The notes below the pieces were generated by a model, which did no database searches, was not told where the DNA came from, and was given only the letters and a program-made list of their open reading frames with translations. Below, in pieces: positions 16,587 through 26,052 of a DNA stretch of 43,502 nt. Position numbers and translations under genes: made by a program. Location: the NCBI GenBank assembly GCA_947591115.1, contig CANQCX010000001.1:1-43502 (forward strand), given 5' to 3'. Origin of the DNA: an uncultured Lachnospiraceae bacterium (lineage in GTDB: Bacteria > Bacillota > Clostridia > Lachnospirales > Lachnospiraceae). Each line of letters begins with the position of its first letter. The first letter of the stretch is position 1.

Positions 16587-18848
16587 ATGATACAATGGAA
16601 AGAACATAAAAGCCGCTACTATATACCGCGTGTGAAAGGAACGAAACCGGAGCCGCCGGCGCCGCTGGCGCCGCCAAAACCGGAGGCTGTGTCACTGGAT
16701 GAACCGGAAGAGCCTTTGAACCGGTCTGCAGAATCCTCCGTTATTGAACGACCGGACAATGTTCTGGGAAGCAGACTGCAGCCGCTGGATGTCATATCCG
16801 GCTATCGCGTCCGCCCGGGATATTTCCGGATGGATGGCGCGTATCAGACGGTCAGCGGAGTTAGTTTTACCATTAGCTCACATGGAGCCTCCAGTTGTAC
16901 GCTGCTTTTGTTCCGTCCGGAGGAAGCCGAGCCGTTTGCGGAGCTGCCGTTTCCGGACTCTTACCGCATCGGCGATACGTATTCCATGCTGGTCTACGGA
17001 CTAAAAATCGAAGAATTTGAATATGCCTACCGGATGGATGGCCCTTATGAACCGGAAAAGGGACTGCTCTTCAATAAAGAAAACATTCTGCTGGATCCGT
17101 ATGCCAAAGCGGTTACCGGACAGCGGTGCTGGGGCGAAAAGCCGGAGGGCGGAAAAGACTTTGTCTACAAGGCAAGAGTCGTGCGCAATGATTTCGACTG
17201 GGGCAATCTGAAAAGTCCCAATTATGCGATGGAGGATCTGGTTATCTACGAAACGCATGTCAGAGGCTATACCAAAGACGCCTCCTCCGGAGTAAAAGCA
17301 AAGGGCACGTTTGAGGGGCTTCGGGAAAAGATTCCGTATCTGAAGGATCTCGGGATCAACGCCATAGAGCTTATGCCGATATTTGAATTTGACGAAATGG
17401 AAAGCGCGCGCGTAGTAGACGGCGTCCAGCTTTATAATTACTGGGGTTACAATACGGTCTGCTTCTTTGCGCCAAATACCGGTTATAATTATTTTACCGA
17501 GCATCATCATGAGGGAAACGAATTAAAACGCCTCATCTATGATCTGAAGAAAAACGGGATTGAGGTCATTCTGGACGTTGTATTTAACCATACGGCGGAA
17601 GGAAATGAAATGGGCCCGTCGTTTTCGTTTAAAGGAATTGACAACAATGTTTATTACATGCTGACGCCGGACGGCTATTATTACAATTTCAGCGGCTGCG
17701 GCAATGTGCTAAACTGCAATCATCCGGCAGTCCGGAGGTTTATCATCGAGTGCCTGCGGCATTGGGTAATCGATTATCGGGTAGACGGGTTCCGGTTTGA
17801 TCTGGCCTCCATTCTTGGCCGCGACCAGAACGGCGTGCCAATGGCGAATCCTCCGACGTTAGAGGGACTGGCGGCGGATTTTGTGCTTGGCAAGTCCAAG
17901 CTGATCGCAGAGGCATGGGATGCCGGCGGAATGTATCAGGTAGGAAGCTTTCCGTCGTGGAACCGGTGGGCGGAGTGGAATGGCCGCTACCGCGACGATA
18001 TGCGCCGGTTCTTAAAGGGCGACGAGGGAATGGCGGGAATCGCCGTCACGCGGATCATCGGTTCGCCGGATCTGTATTCTCCGGACGGAAGGGGGCATAG
18101 CGCTTCGGTCAATTTCCTGACCTGCCACGACGGTTTTACCCTGTATGATCTGTATTCCTACAACTGGAAGCACAATGAAAAGAACGGCTGGGATAATACC
18201 GACGGAGATAATAACGGAAACAGCTGGAACTGCGGAGCGGAGGGCGAAACAGACGATGAAGCGGTCAACGGACTGCGCCGCCGTCTGGTCAAAAATGCGT
18301 TTGCTGCGCTGCTGTGCAGCCGCGGAGCAGCGATGTTTTTTGCAGGAGACGAGTTCTGCAATACGCAGTTCGGCAACAACAATGCCTATTGTCAGGACAA
18401 TCTGATCTCATGGCTGGACTGGAACCGTTTGGAGCAGTTTCAGGAAATTCATGATTTTGTCCGCTTCATGATCGCTTTCCGCAAAAAACATCCGGTTTTA
18501 CGGAAGAAGACAAAACCGGCGGCGTGCCAGCTTCCGGAGATCAGTATTCATAACGGATATCCGTATAATGACCGCGCAGATTACAATACGCATATGATCG
18601 GCGTCATGTATGCGGGACGGAATCTTACCGATACCGGCGACGATATCGTATTTTACAGCATGAATTCCTATTGGGAGCCGCTGACGATGCAGCTTCCGGT
18701 TTTAACAAATGGAATGGAATGGAAGATTGTGGTCAATACTTACTATGAATACAGGGATGGGGAGGATTATTCGCAGAAGGCTGAGATCTTTGGCCCGAAC
18801 ACCATCCGCATTCCGCCGAGAAGTACCATCATCTTACTTGCGGTATAA
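16587..18848 (+). CDS. glgX: glycogen debranching enzyme, GlgX/isoamylase type (GH13)
   Basis: The 753-residue protein starts with a Pro-rich stretch of about 60 residues, then a CBM48-like beta domain (about 75-190) and a GH13 barrel. Conserved regions are DVVFNHT (region I), GFRFDLASILG with nucleophile Asp405 (region II), LIAEAWDAGG with acid Glu442 (region III) and TCHDGF with Asp515 (region IV). This pattern matches GlgX/isoamylase enzymes that cut alpha-1,6 branch points of glycogen. No signal peptide is seen, so it acts inside the cell on storage glycogen. The ribosome site (GAGG) is weak. GlgX is the best match; type I pullulanase is less likely. Confidence 0.88.
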   Translation: MIQWKEHKSRYYIPRVKGTKPEPPAPLAPPKPEAVSLDEPEEPLNRSAESSVIERPDNVLGSRLQPLDVISGYRVRPGYFRMDGAYQTVSGVSFTISSHGASSCTLLLFRPEEAEPFAELPFPDSYRIGDTYSMLVYGLKIEEFEYAYRMDGPYEPEKGLLFNKENILLDPYAKAVTGQRCWGEKPEGGKDFVYKARVVRNDFDWGNLKSPNYAMEDLVIYETHVRGYTKDASSGVKAKGTFEGLREKIPYLKDLGINAIELMPIFEFDEMESARVVDGVQLYNYWGYNTVCFFAPNTGYNYFTEHHHEGNELKRLIYDLKKNGIEVILDVVFNHTAEGNEMGPSFSFKGIDNNVYYMLTPDGYYYNFSGCGNVLNCNHPAVRRFIIECLRHWVIDYRVDGFRFDLASILGRDQNGVPMANPPTLEGLAADFVLGKSKLIAEAWDAGGMYQVGSFPSWNRWAEWNGRYRDDMRRFLKGDEGMAGIAVTRIIGSPDLYSPDGRGHSASVNFLTCHDGFTLYDLYSYNWKHNEKNGWDNTDGDNNGNSWNCGAEGETDDEAVNGLRRRLVKNAFAALLCSRGAAMFFAGDEFCNTQFGNNNAYCQDNLISWLDWNRLEQFQEIHDFVRFMIAFRKKHPVLRKKTKPAACQLPEISIHNGYPYNDRADYNTHMIGVMYAGRNLTDTGDDIVFYSMNSYWEPLTMQLPVLTNGMEWKIVVNTYYEYRDGEDYSQKAEIFGPNTIRIPPRSTIILLAV

Positions 18849-18875
18849 GTGAAATTATTAAGAAAGTATAAAATG

Positions 18876-18902
18876 TTAGCACTCGCTATTGACGAGTGCT
18901 AA
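18876..18902. promoter_or_regulatory. CIRCE operator (HrcA binding site)
   Basis: TTAGCACTC-N9-GAGTGCTAA is a perfect match to the CIRCE inverted repeat bound by the heat-shock repressor HrcA. It overlaps the -35 of the promoter for the small heat-shock gene. Confidence 0.97.
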
Positions 18903-18917
18903 CAATGGTGGTATAAC
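18889..18917 (+). promoter_or_regulatory. sigmaA promoter of hsp20 within CIRCE
   Basis: TTGACG and TATAAC are 17 bases apart. The -35 begins in the CIRCE spacer and runs into its right arm, so HrcA binding would block RNA polymerase. Confidence 0.75.
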
Positions 18918-18981
18918 ATACTTAACACAAAGATATGGCGTATACGACAGCAGTCGCATAGAAAAAAAGGAGGAATGACTT

Positions 18982-19425
18982 ATGTTGATGCCGAGTATTT
19001 TTGGAGAAAGTTTGTTTGACGATTTTTTTGATGATTTTACACGTCCGGTTCGGAGCGCTGTAAGATACAGCACCCCGTCCACCAACATCATGCGGACCGA
19101 TATCAAGGAAAGCGATCTGGGTTATGAGTTGGACATCGACCTTCCGGGTTTTAAGAAGGAAGATGTAAAGGCGGAGTTAAAGGATGGCTATCTGACCATC
19201 CACGCAGAGACCAACAGCGATAAGGACGAAAAAGATAACGACGGCAAATACATTCGCCGCGAGAGATACTACGGAAGCTGCAGCAGAAGTTTTTATGTAG
19301 GCGAGAACGTAACGCAGGATGAGATCAAGGCGAAGTTTGAAGACGGTATCTTAAAGGTGTCCGTTCCGAAAAAGGAAGACAAGCCGAAGGTAGAAGAAAG
19401 CAAATATATAGCCATTGAAGGCTGA
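18982..19425 (+). CDS. Hsp20/alpha-crystallin small heat-shock protein
   Basis: A 147-residue protein whose residues about 38-147 form an alpha-crystallin domain (MRTDIKESDLGYELDIDLPG; DGYLTIHAE; FEDGILKVSVPKKE with the A-x-x-x-x-G-x-L-like GILKV motif). It is an ATP-independent holdase that binds unfolding proteins. ATG 18982 follows AGGAGG by 8 bases. A perfect CIRCE operator upstream places it directly under HrcA, and a strong terminator closes it as a single gene. The C-terminal IxI-type motif is degenerate (YIAIEG). Confidence 0.95.
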   Translation: MLMPSIFGESLFDDFFDDFTRPVRSAVRYSTPSTNIMRTDIKESDLGYELDIDLPGFKKEDVKAELKDGYLTIHAETNSDKDEKDNDGKYIRRERYYGSCSRSFYVGENVTQDEIKAKFEDGILKVSVPKKEDKPKVEESKYIAIEG

Positions 19426-19431
19426 CGGACA

Positions 19432-19463
19432 GGGGGCATATCAAAGCGATATGCTCCCTTTTT
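19432..19463 (+). terminator. Rho-independent terminator after hsp20
   Basis: GGGGGCATATC pairs with GATATGCTCCC (one G-T pair, five-base loop) and is followed by TTTTT. Confidence 0.9.
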
Positions 19464-19502
19464 CTGTAAAAATAACTGCCAGATTTCGAAAAAATCTCTA
19501 TG

Positions 19503-20828
19503 TTAAGCGTCGGCAATCAACCCTTTTTGTTTCCACTTGCCGCTCTGCCAGCGGATAAACATAAAGACCGCGCGGATGCATTCATCCATTGCCATGCCGA
19601 CATAGGCGCCGATAACCATCCATCTCAGCCGGATTCCAAAGAAATAAGTTCCGCCGACTGCGCACAGATACATAAAAACGGCAGCGATGATCGTTGGGAA
19701 AAGAGCGTCTCCGCTGGTTTTTAGGGCCTGTCCGAATACCATGTTCGCGGAACGCCCGATTTCCAGTGCAATATCAATGGCAAGAAGTTTACCGACCAGC
19801 GTGATCATATCCGGATTGTCGCTGAAAAAACGCATGATCAGACCGGAGCATAGAGCGAACAGGGATTCCAGAATGACGGAGATCAGGATGCCGATCGCCG
19901 CGGCCTGTTTGGTTCCCCGATCGCATTCGCGGTACTCCTTTGCGCCGATCCGCCATCCGGTCATGATCGCATTCGCCTGTGCCAGCGCAGCCGCCACGCA
20001 ATAGGAAAAATTGGTAATCTGCATGGCGTAAGAGCGTGCGGTCACATTGACGCCGTTGGGATCCATTTGATTTAAAAAGCGCATAATCAGCGTCATAGCG
20101 ACATTGTAGAGCGCGGTTTCCATTGCAGAGGGAAGACCGATCTTAATGATCTGTCCCAAAACAAAAAGAGCGGGAAGACGTTCCGGCTGCTGTTTGGCAT
20201 GGATCAGAAAATGAGACGCGGCGATGACAATGACAAGATTGATCAGACGCGACAGCGCCGTTGCGATAGCAACGCCTTTTACCCCCATCTGCAGCGGAAA
20301 CAGAAATACGGCGTTTAAAACGATATTTAAAACGTTTGCGCAAAGCGTCGCCGCAAGCGGCCAGCGGGTGTGCCCGAATGCGCGCAGATAACTGGAAAAG
20401 ATCGGGATCAGGGCGTTAAAAATGCAGCAGCCGCCGACGATCTGAAGGTAGACCTTTGCATAGTCCATCAAAAGCGGCGCAACGCCCACCAGCTCCAAAA
20501 CCGAATCGGAAAAAAAGAACAAAAACAACGAGAGCAGGATGCCGATGGTCAGATTAAACAGCAGGCCGAGCTGTCTTGCCTGAAAGGCAACGCCGATCCG
20601 TCCGGCACCGATGTACTGCGTCATGACGGCGATCATTCCGGAGGAAATCACAGAAAACATAATGATAAACATGCCGATATAGGTATTGGAGGTGCCGACC
20701 GCCCCGACCGCCTCGTCGTTGACGGAAGAAAGCATCAGCGTATCGACCATTCCTGCCAGCATCAGGCAGAGGGTTTCCAGACAGATCGGAACAAACAATT
20801 GACCTAAAGTTTTTCTTTGCGCTTCCAT
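19503..20828 (-). CDS. MATE-family efflux transporter
   Basis: A 441-residue polytopic protein with about 12 hydrophobic segments in two similar halves. The first (LFVPICLETLCLMLAGMVDT) and the VGTSNTYIGMF, IGAGRIG and LNIVLNAVFLFP stretches are typical of MATE (MatE) transporters, which export cationic drugs or metabolites by Na+ or H+ antiport. The start codon ATG is preceded on this strand by AGGAGATGCTATT. It is transcribed divergently from an AraC-family regulator, which is a likely controller. The substrate cannot be predicted. Confidence 0.9.
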   Translation of the reverse strand: MEAQRKTLGQLFVPICLETLCLMLAGMVDTLMLSSVNDEAVGAVGTSNTYIGMFIIMFSVISSGMIAVMTQYIGAGRIGVAFQARQLGLLFNLTIGILLSLFLFFFSDSVLELVGVAPLLMDYAKVYLQIVGGCCIFNALIPIFSSYLRAFGHTRWPLAATLCANVLNIVLNAVFLFPLQMGVKGVAIATALSRLINLVIVIAASHFLIHAKQQPERLPALFVLGQIIKIGLPSAMETALYNVAMTLIMRFLNQMDPNGVNVTARSYAMQITNFSYCVAAALAQANAIMTGWRIGAKEYRECDRGTKQAAAIGILISVILESLFALCSGLIMRFFSDNPDMITLVGKLLAIDIALEIGRSANMVFGQALKTSGDALFPTIIAAVFMYLCAVGGTYFFGIRLRWMVIGAYVGMAMDECIRAVFMFIRWQSGKWKQKGLIADA

Positions 20829-20905
20829 AATAGCATCTCCTAAAACACGTTTTTTTCATTTTACCCTTGTCCCACAAAAAAAACTTGTTTTTTTTCGATT
20901 AAAAA

Positions 20906-20934
20906 TTGCACTATTTCCATATACTTGTTAAAAT
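20906..20934 (+). promoter_or_regulatory. putative promoter of the AraC-family regulator gene
   Basis: TAAAAT (one mismatch) lies 17 bases after a weak TTGCAC. Just upstream, AAAAAAAAC-TT-GTTTTTTTT (20876-20895) is a 9-bp palindrome between the two divergent genes and may be a regulatory site. Confidence 0.4.
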
Positions 20935-20961
20935 GGAAGAAAAATGGGCAAAGAGGAAAAG

Positions 20962-21825
20962 ATGAATCTGGAATTAAAGGAAAACCGGCCGCATGGCACA
21001 AAAGAATATCCGTATGACCAGTACCATATGCATCATATCGGGCATCGTTTTCAGGTGCCGGTGCATTGGCATGAAGAAATGGAGATCATCTATATCAAAC
21101 AGGGACAGCTTCAGGTAACCGTAAACGGGCAGAATTTTTCGGGGGAAAGCGGTTCCATTTATCTTGTCAACCCAAGAGAACTGCATTTGATGGGCTCCTC
21201 CGACGTTTCGGTCGATTACTACACGCTTCTGTTTCCCTTAGAGCTGCTCTCTTTTCAGACGATGGATGAATTGGAGACCGGACTGATGCAGCCGCTCCGG
21301 AGCGGCCAGTGGATGTTCCGGCATGAACTGACAGACGACAAAGCGCATACGTTTTCCTCGCTGCTGGAGGCGGTAATTGAGGTCAACCGCAGGAATCATC
21401 CTTGGAAGCAGCTGCGGACAAGAGTGCTTTTGCTGCAGCTTCTGGAAACTTTGATCGAAAAAAACGCGCTGCTGCGTCCCGCCGCCGGCTTCCAGAACCG
21501 TATGCAAAAAGAGATGCTTGCGTTTATTCAGGCGCATTATACGGAAAAGATTACGCTGGGAATGCTGTCCGGACAATTTCATCTTTCCGAAAAATATATT
21601 TCGCATTATTTTAAAGAACATTTTCATCTGACGTTTTCCAATTATGTCAACCATCTGCGGCTGACACATGCCAAACGCCTTTTGGAATTTACGGATCTGC
21701 CGGTTACAGAGATCGCGCTCCGCTCCGGCTTCCCGAGCGTCAGCTATTTCATCCGGACGTTCAAAGGCTCCTGCGGGATTTCGCCGCTAAAGTACCGGAA
21801 ATCATTTGACGCCCCCATTCATTGA
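20962..21825 (+). CDS. AraC-family transcriptional regulator with cupin domain
   Basis: The 287-residue protein has an N-terminal cupin-type ligand domain (VPVHWHEEMEIIYIKQG; YLVNPRELHLMGSSD) and a C-terminal AraC HTH pair (ITLGMLSGQFHLSEKYISHYFK; then RLTHAKRLLEF, VTEIALRSGFPSVSYFIRTFK, ending ISPLKYRK). Such regulators usually sense sugars or related small molecules. I prefer ATG 20962, a few bases after AAAGAGGA, over ATG 20944. It diverges from a MATE transporter, its likely target. The domain order differs from the LeuA-AraC fusion, so the two are not close copies. Confidence 0.9.
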   Translation: MNLELKENRPHGTKEYPYDQYHMHHIGHRFQVPVHWHEEMEIIYIKQGQLQVTVNGQNFSGESGSIYLVNPRELHLMGSSDVSVDYYTLLFPLELLSFQTMDELETGLMQPLRSGQWMFRHELTDDKAHTFSSLLEAVIEVNRRNHPWKQLRTRVLLLQLLETLIEKNALLRPAAGFQNRMQKEMLAFIQAHYTEKITLGMLSGQFHLSEKYISHYFKEHFHLTFSNYVNHLRLTHAKRLLEFTDLPVTEIALRSGFPSVSYFIRTFKGSCGISPLKYRKSFDAPIH

Positions 21826-21834
21826 TATTATACT
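21806..21834 (+). promoter_or_regulatory. sigmaA promoter of pth-mfd
   Basis: TTGACG and TATACT with a 17-base spacer overlap the end of the AraC gene and lie 30 bases before the pth start. Confidence 0.7.
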
Positions 21835-21864
21835 ATAAAGCGATTGCGACAGGGAGGCTGGTTC

Positions 21865-22446
21865 ATGTTTTTGATTGTCGGTCTGGGAAATCCGGACAAA
21901 AAATACGAAAAAACACGTCATAATATCGGATTTGACGTTATAGATGCTTTGGCGGAGCGGTATCGCATTCCGGTTACCGAACGGGGGCAGAAGGCGCTCG
22001 TTGGCAGGGGCGTGATCGAAGGAGTACGGGTTCTGCTGGCAAAACCGCAGACTTATATGAATTTAAGCGGGGACAGTGTCAGCGAGCTGCTCCGTTTTTA
22101 TAAACTGGATCCGGAGAGCGAGCTTTTAGTCATTTTTGATGACATCAGCCTGAACCCCGGCTGCATCCGCATCCGCAAAAAAGGCAGCGCCGGAGGGCAT
22201 AACGGGATCAAAAGCATCATTGCCCAGATCGGCACGCAGGATTTTATGCGGATCAAAGTCGGGGTAGGGGAAAAACCCGAAGGCTGGGATCTGGCGGATC
22301 ACGTACTGGGGCGTTTTTTGCCGGAGGACCGGAAAAAAGCGGAGGAAGCGATCTCCGATGCGGCGGACGCGGCTGTCTGGATGATACAGGGCAGGACGGA
22401 CGACGCGATGAATGAATATAACGGAAAAAACAGGAGCGGCAAGTGA
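21865..22446 (+). CDS. pth: peptidyl-tRNA hydrolase
   Basis: Pth frees tRNAs from peptidyl-tRNAs that drop off ribosomes. The 193-residue protein has the family motifs LIVGLGNPDKKYEKTRHNIGF in the first 23 residues (catalytic His19), KPQTYMNLSG, FDDISL and GSAGGHNGIKSI. I set the start at ATG 21865, 7 bases after AGGGAGG; this gives the usual length, whereas a longer frame adds seven unrelated residues. Its stop overlaps the GTG start of mfd by four bases, the pth-mfd order known in many Firmicutes. Confidence 0.97.
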   Translation: MFLIVGLGNPDKKYEKTRHNIGFDVIDALAERYRIPVTERGQKALVGRGVIEGVRVLLAKPQTYMNLSGDSVSELLRFYKLDPESELLVIFDDISLNPGCIRIRKKGSAGGHNGIKSIIAQIGTQDFMRIKVGVGEKPEGWDLADHVLGRFLPEDRKKAEEAISDAADAAVWMIQGRTDDAMNEYNGKNRSGK

Positions 22447-25400
22447 AAGCATTTTTAGAACCTCTCCGCGAACTCAGCGGTTTTGCGGAATTGCTGGATA
22501 CGGCGGAAAAAGAAAAAGGTCTGGTTTCTGTGACCGGATGTATTGATGCGCAGAAACCGCATATGATCTATGCATGCAGCAATGGGCGAAAAAAGAAGCT
22601 CATTGTTACTTTTCATGAGCAAAAAGCGAAGGAATTGCTGGAGGAATACCGTTTTTTTGATCCGGATGCGCTCTATTATCCGGCGAAGGATGTGTTGTTT
22701 TATCAGTCGGACATCCGAGGAAATCTTCTGACTGCGGAACGGCTTCAGGCGTTGAAGGCCATTCATGAGCGGGAAAGCGTCACGCTGATTACCACGTTTG
22801 ACGCGCTGATGAATACGATGGCGCCGCCGGAAAAAATGTGGGCCTCCATTCTGCATCTGGCGCCCTCGGATACGCTCTCCTTTTCGGAGATTTCCAAAAA
22901 GCTGGTCTGCATGGGATATGAGAAGGAATATCAGGTAATGCAGATGGGGCAGTTTGCCATTCGGGGCGGGATTTTGGATATTTTCCCGCTGACGGAGGAA
23001 AATCCGGTTCGGATCGAGCTGTGGGGGGACGAGATCGACACCATCCGCTCCTTTGATCCGGAAAGCCAGAAGTCCATCGAAACGATCGAGGAGCTTACGA
23101 TCTATCCGGCATGTGAGCTGGTGCTGTCCGAGGAGGAATTAAAAACCGGAATCGATGCGGTGCGCAGGGACGCGAAACGTCTGTCGGAGCAGCTGCGCAA
23201 GGAAATGAAAACAGAAGAAGCGTACCGGATTACCTCGCGGGCGGACGAATTGTGTGAAGAATGGGAGGAGCTTTCCCTGTGCGCCGGAACGGATGCGTTT
23301 TTGTCTTATTTTGGACTGCAGCCGGTCTGTCTGCTGGATTATCTCAAAAAAGAAGATACGCTTCTTTTTCTGGATGAGCCGGGCAGATGCGTAGAGCGGG
23401 GCAGGCAGACGGAAACCGAATTTTCGGAAAGCATGAAGCAGCGGCTTTCGATGGGATATCTGCTTCCGGGACAGATGCGGGAGCTGTTTCCATACAAGGA
23501 GATCATGGGGAGGCTGGAGGGCTGCTCCTGTATTTCGCTTGCGGCGCTGGATTCCAAAAACTACGGACTGACGCAGAGGGCGCAGTATGCGCTTCAGGTA
23601 AAAAGCGTCAACGCCTATCACAACAGCTTTGAACTGCTGGTAAAGGATTTGGAGCAGTACCGGAAGAAAAAATACCGGACGATCCTGCTGTCCGGCTCGC
23701 GGACGCGGGCAAAGCGGCTGGCGGAGGATCTGCTGGCGGAAGGGTTAAACAGTTTTTATACGGAAAATTATGACCACGAGCTGCTCCCGGGGCAGATCAT
23801 GGTCTGCTATGGAAAAGTAAAAAAAGGCTACGAATATCCGATCCTGCAGTTTGCGGTCATTACGGAGAGCGATATTTTCGGAGCGGAAAAAAAGAAGAAA
23901 AAGCGCCGCCGTATCTACGAAGGCGAAAAAATACAGAGCTTTAACGATCTTTCGGTAGGCGATTACGTCGTGCATGAAAATCATGGACTGGGGATTTATC
24001 GGGGAATCGAAAAGATAGAAAGCGAGCGGAAGGTAAAGGACTATATCAAGATCGAATACGCCGGAGGCTCGAATCTGTATATCCTTGCAACGCAGCTGGA
24101 GCTGATTCAGAAATATGCGGGCAGGGATTCCAGAAAGATCAAACTGAACCGTCTGGGAGGACAGGAATGGGCGAAAACAAAATCTAAGGTGCGCGGCGCC
24201 GTACAGGAGGTGGCGCAGGATCTGGTCCGGCTGTACGCGGCGAGGGAGGAAAAAACCGGTTATGTGTACGGACCGGACACGATCTGGCAGAAGGAATTTG
24301 AAGAGCTGTTTCCGTTCGAGGAGACGCAGGATCAGGAGCTTGCCATCGAAGCGACGAAGCGCGACATGGAGAGCAGCAAGATCATGGATCGCCTGATCTG
24401 CGGCGACGTCGGTTACGGAAAGACGGAGATTGCGATACGGGCGGCGTTTAAAGCCGTACAGGAAAGCAAGCAGGTAGCGTATCTGGCGCCGACTACCATT
24501 CTGGCGCAGCAGATTTACAATACCTTTTGCCAGAGAATGAAAGATTTTCCGATCCGTATCGACCTGCTCTGCCGTTTCCGTTCTGCGGCGGAGCAGAAAA
24601 AAACAGTAGCGGAGCTGAAAAAGGGACAGGTGGATATTGTGATCGGAACCCACCGGATCTTATCGAAGGATGTCGGGTTTCAGGATCTGGGACTGCTGAT
24701 CGTCGATGAGGAGCAGCGGTTCGGCGTAACGCACAAAGAAAAGATCAAACAGATGAAGACCAACGTCGATGTGCTGACGCTGACGGCTACGCCGATTCCC
24801 AGAACGCTGCATATGAGCCTGATCGGGATCCGCGATATGAGCGTACTGGAGGAACCGCCGATGGATCGTCTGCCGATCCAGACCTATGTGATGGAATACA
24901 ATGAAGAAATGGTCAGGGAAGCGATCAGCAGGGAGCTGGCAAGGGACGGGCAGGTTTATTACGTTTATAACAGGGTAAAGGATATTGCGGATATAACGGC
25001 GCGCATTCAGTCGCTGATACCGGAGGCCGTCGTTTCCTATGCGCATGGACAGATGAAGGAAACGGAGCTGGAAAAGATCATGTACCGGTTTATCAACGGG
25101 GAGATCGACGTACTGGTATCGACGACGATCATTGAGACGGGATTGGATATTTCCAATGTCAATACCATGATCATCCACGATGCGGACAATATGGGACTGG
25201 CGCAGCTTTACCAGCTCCGAGGCCGCGTGGGACGCTCCAACCGGACGGCGTACGCCTTTTTGATGTACCGGCGGAACAAGATGTTAAAAGAAGTCGCCGA
25301 AAAGCGGCTGGCAGCCATCAAAGAGTATTCCGAGCTGGGAAGCGGCTTCCGCATCGCCATGCGTGATCTGGAGATACGGGGAGCGGGAACGCTGCTGGGA

Positions 25401-25988
25401 GAGCAGCAGAGCGGGCATATGGAGGCGGTCGGCTATGACCTGTACTGTAAGATGCTAAACGAAGCGGTCAAAGCGGAGAAGGGCATCGGGCAGGAGGAAA
25501 CGTTTGATACCACAGTGGATGTGGAAACCGATGCTTATATTCCGTCCGGTTATATCGCAAACGAATTTCAGAAGCTGGATATTTATAAACGCATCGCCGG
25601 AATCGAAACGAACGACGAAGCGGAGGAAATGGTAGAAGAGCTGATCGACCGTTTCGGAGAACCGCCGAACTCCGTACAAAATCTGATCGTTATTGCAAAC
25701 CTGAAAGCAAAAGCGCACCGGCTCTTTATTCGGGAGGTCATCCAGAGGGGAGCGGACATAAAGCTGGTAATGCATGAAAGGGCGAGGATCCATGCCGAAC
25801 GGATTCCGACGCTGATCAAAGAAGCGGCTCCGGCGCTGCGTTTTACCGCAGACGCGGCAAATCCCTTTTTTACGTATCAAATAAAAGCGGGGCCGCGCGG
25901 GAAGAATACGGACGTTTTGGAGGCGTTAGGGCAGCTGCTGGACCGGATGGAAATCCTCATCGGGGAAGAAAACGGTTGCCAGTTATAG
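22443..25988 (+). CDS. mfd: transcription-repair coupling factor Mfd
   Basis: Mfd displaces RNA polymerase stalled at DNA damage and recruits UvrA. The 1181-residue protein has the full layout: N-terminal UvrB-like module (about 1-340), RNA polymerase interaction domain at about 500-570 (LSVGDYVVHENHGLGIYRG), and a RecG-like translocase with Walker A GDVGYGKTEIA (Gly654-Lys660), Walker B DEEQ (755-758), TATPIPRTLHMS and RGRVGRSNR. A C-terminal TRCF domain ends the protein. The GTG start overlaps the pth stop and follows AGGAG. Length and motifs are normal. Confidence 0.98.
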   Translation: MKAFLEPLRELSGFAELLDTAEKEKGLVSVTGCIDAQKPHMIYACSNGRKKKLIVTFHEQKAKELLEEYRFFDPDALYYPAKDVLFYQSDIRGNLLTAERLQALKAIHERESVTLITTFDALMNTMAPPEKMWASILHLAPSDTLSFSEISKKLVCMGYEKEYQVMQMGQFAIRGGILDIFPLTEENPVRIELWGDEIDTIRSFDPESQKSIETIEELTIYPACELVLSEEELKTGIDAVRRDAKRLSEQLRKEMKTEEAYRITSRADELCEEWEELSLCAGTDAFLSYFGLQPVCLLDYLKKEDTLLFLDEPGRCVERGRQTETEFSESMKQRLSMGYLLPGQMRELFPYKEIMGRLEGCSCISLAALDSKNYGLTQRAQYALQVKSVNAYHNSFELLVKDLEQYRKKKYRTILLSGSRTRAKRLAEDLLAEGLNSFYTENYDHELLPGQIMVCYGKVKKGYEYPILQFAVITESDIFGAEKKKKKRRRIYEGEKIQSFNDLSVGDYVVHENHGLGIYRGIEKIESERKVKDYIKIEYAGGSNLYILATQLELIQKYAGRDSRKIKLNRLGGQEWAKTKSKVRGAVQEVAQDLVRLYAAREEKTGYVYGPDTIWQKEFEELFPFEETQDQELAIEATKRDMESSKIMDRLICGDVGYGKTEIAIRAAFKAVQESKQVAYLAPTTILAQQIYNTFCQRMKDFPIRIDLLCRFRSAAEQKKTVAELKKGQVDIVIGTHRILSKDVGFQDLGLLIVDEEQRFGVTHKEKIKQMKTNVDVLTLTATPIPRTLHMSLIGIRDMSVLEEPPMDRLPIQTYVMEYNEEMVREAISRELARDGQVYYVYNRVKDIADITARIQSLIPEAVVSYAHGQMKETELEKIMYRFINGEIDVLVSTTIIETGLDISNVNTMIIHDADNMGLAQLYQLRGRVGRSNRTAYAFLMYRRNKMLKEVAEKRLAAIKEYSELGSGFRIAMRDLEIRGAGTLLGEQQSGHMEAVGYDLYCKMLNEAVKAEKGIGQEETFDTTVDVETDAYIPSGYIANEFQKLDIYKRIAGIETNDEAEEMVEELIDRFGEPPNSVQNLIVIANLKAKAHRLFIREVIQRGADIKLVMHERARIHAERIPTLIKEAAPALRFTADAANPFFTYQIKAGPRGKNTDVLEALGQLLDRMEILIGEENGCQL

Positions 25989-26004
25989 GAATTAGAATTA
26001 TAAT
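25976..26004 (+). promoter_or_regulatory. sigmaA promoter of the foldase-like lipoprotein gene
   Basis: TTGCCA at the end of mfd and a perfect TATAAT are separated by 17 bases; the ATG is 49 bases downstream. Confidence 0.65.
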
Positions 26005-26052
26005 ATATAAGAATATGCCGATGATCCATATCGGGCGGATGTAGGAGGACGT

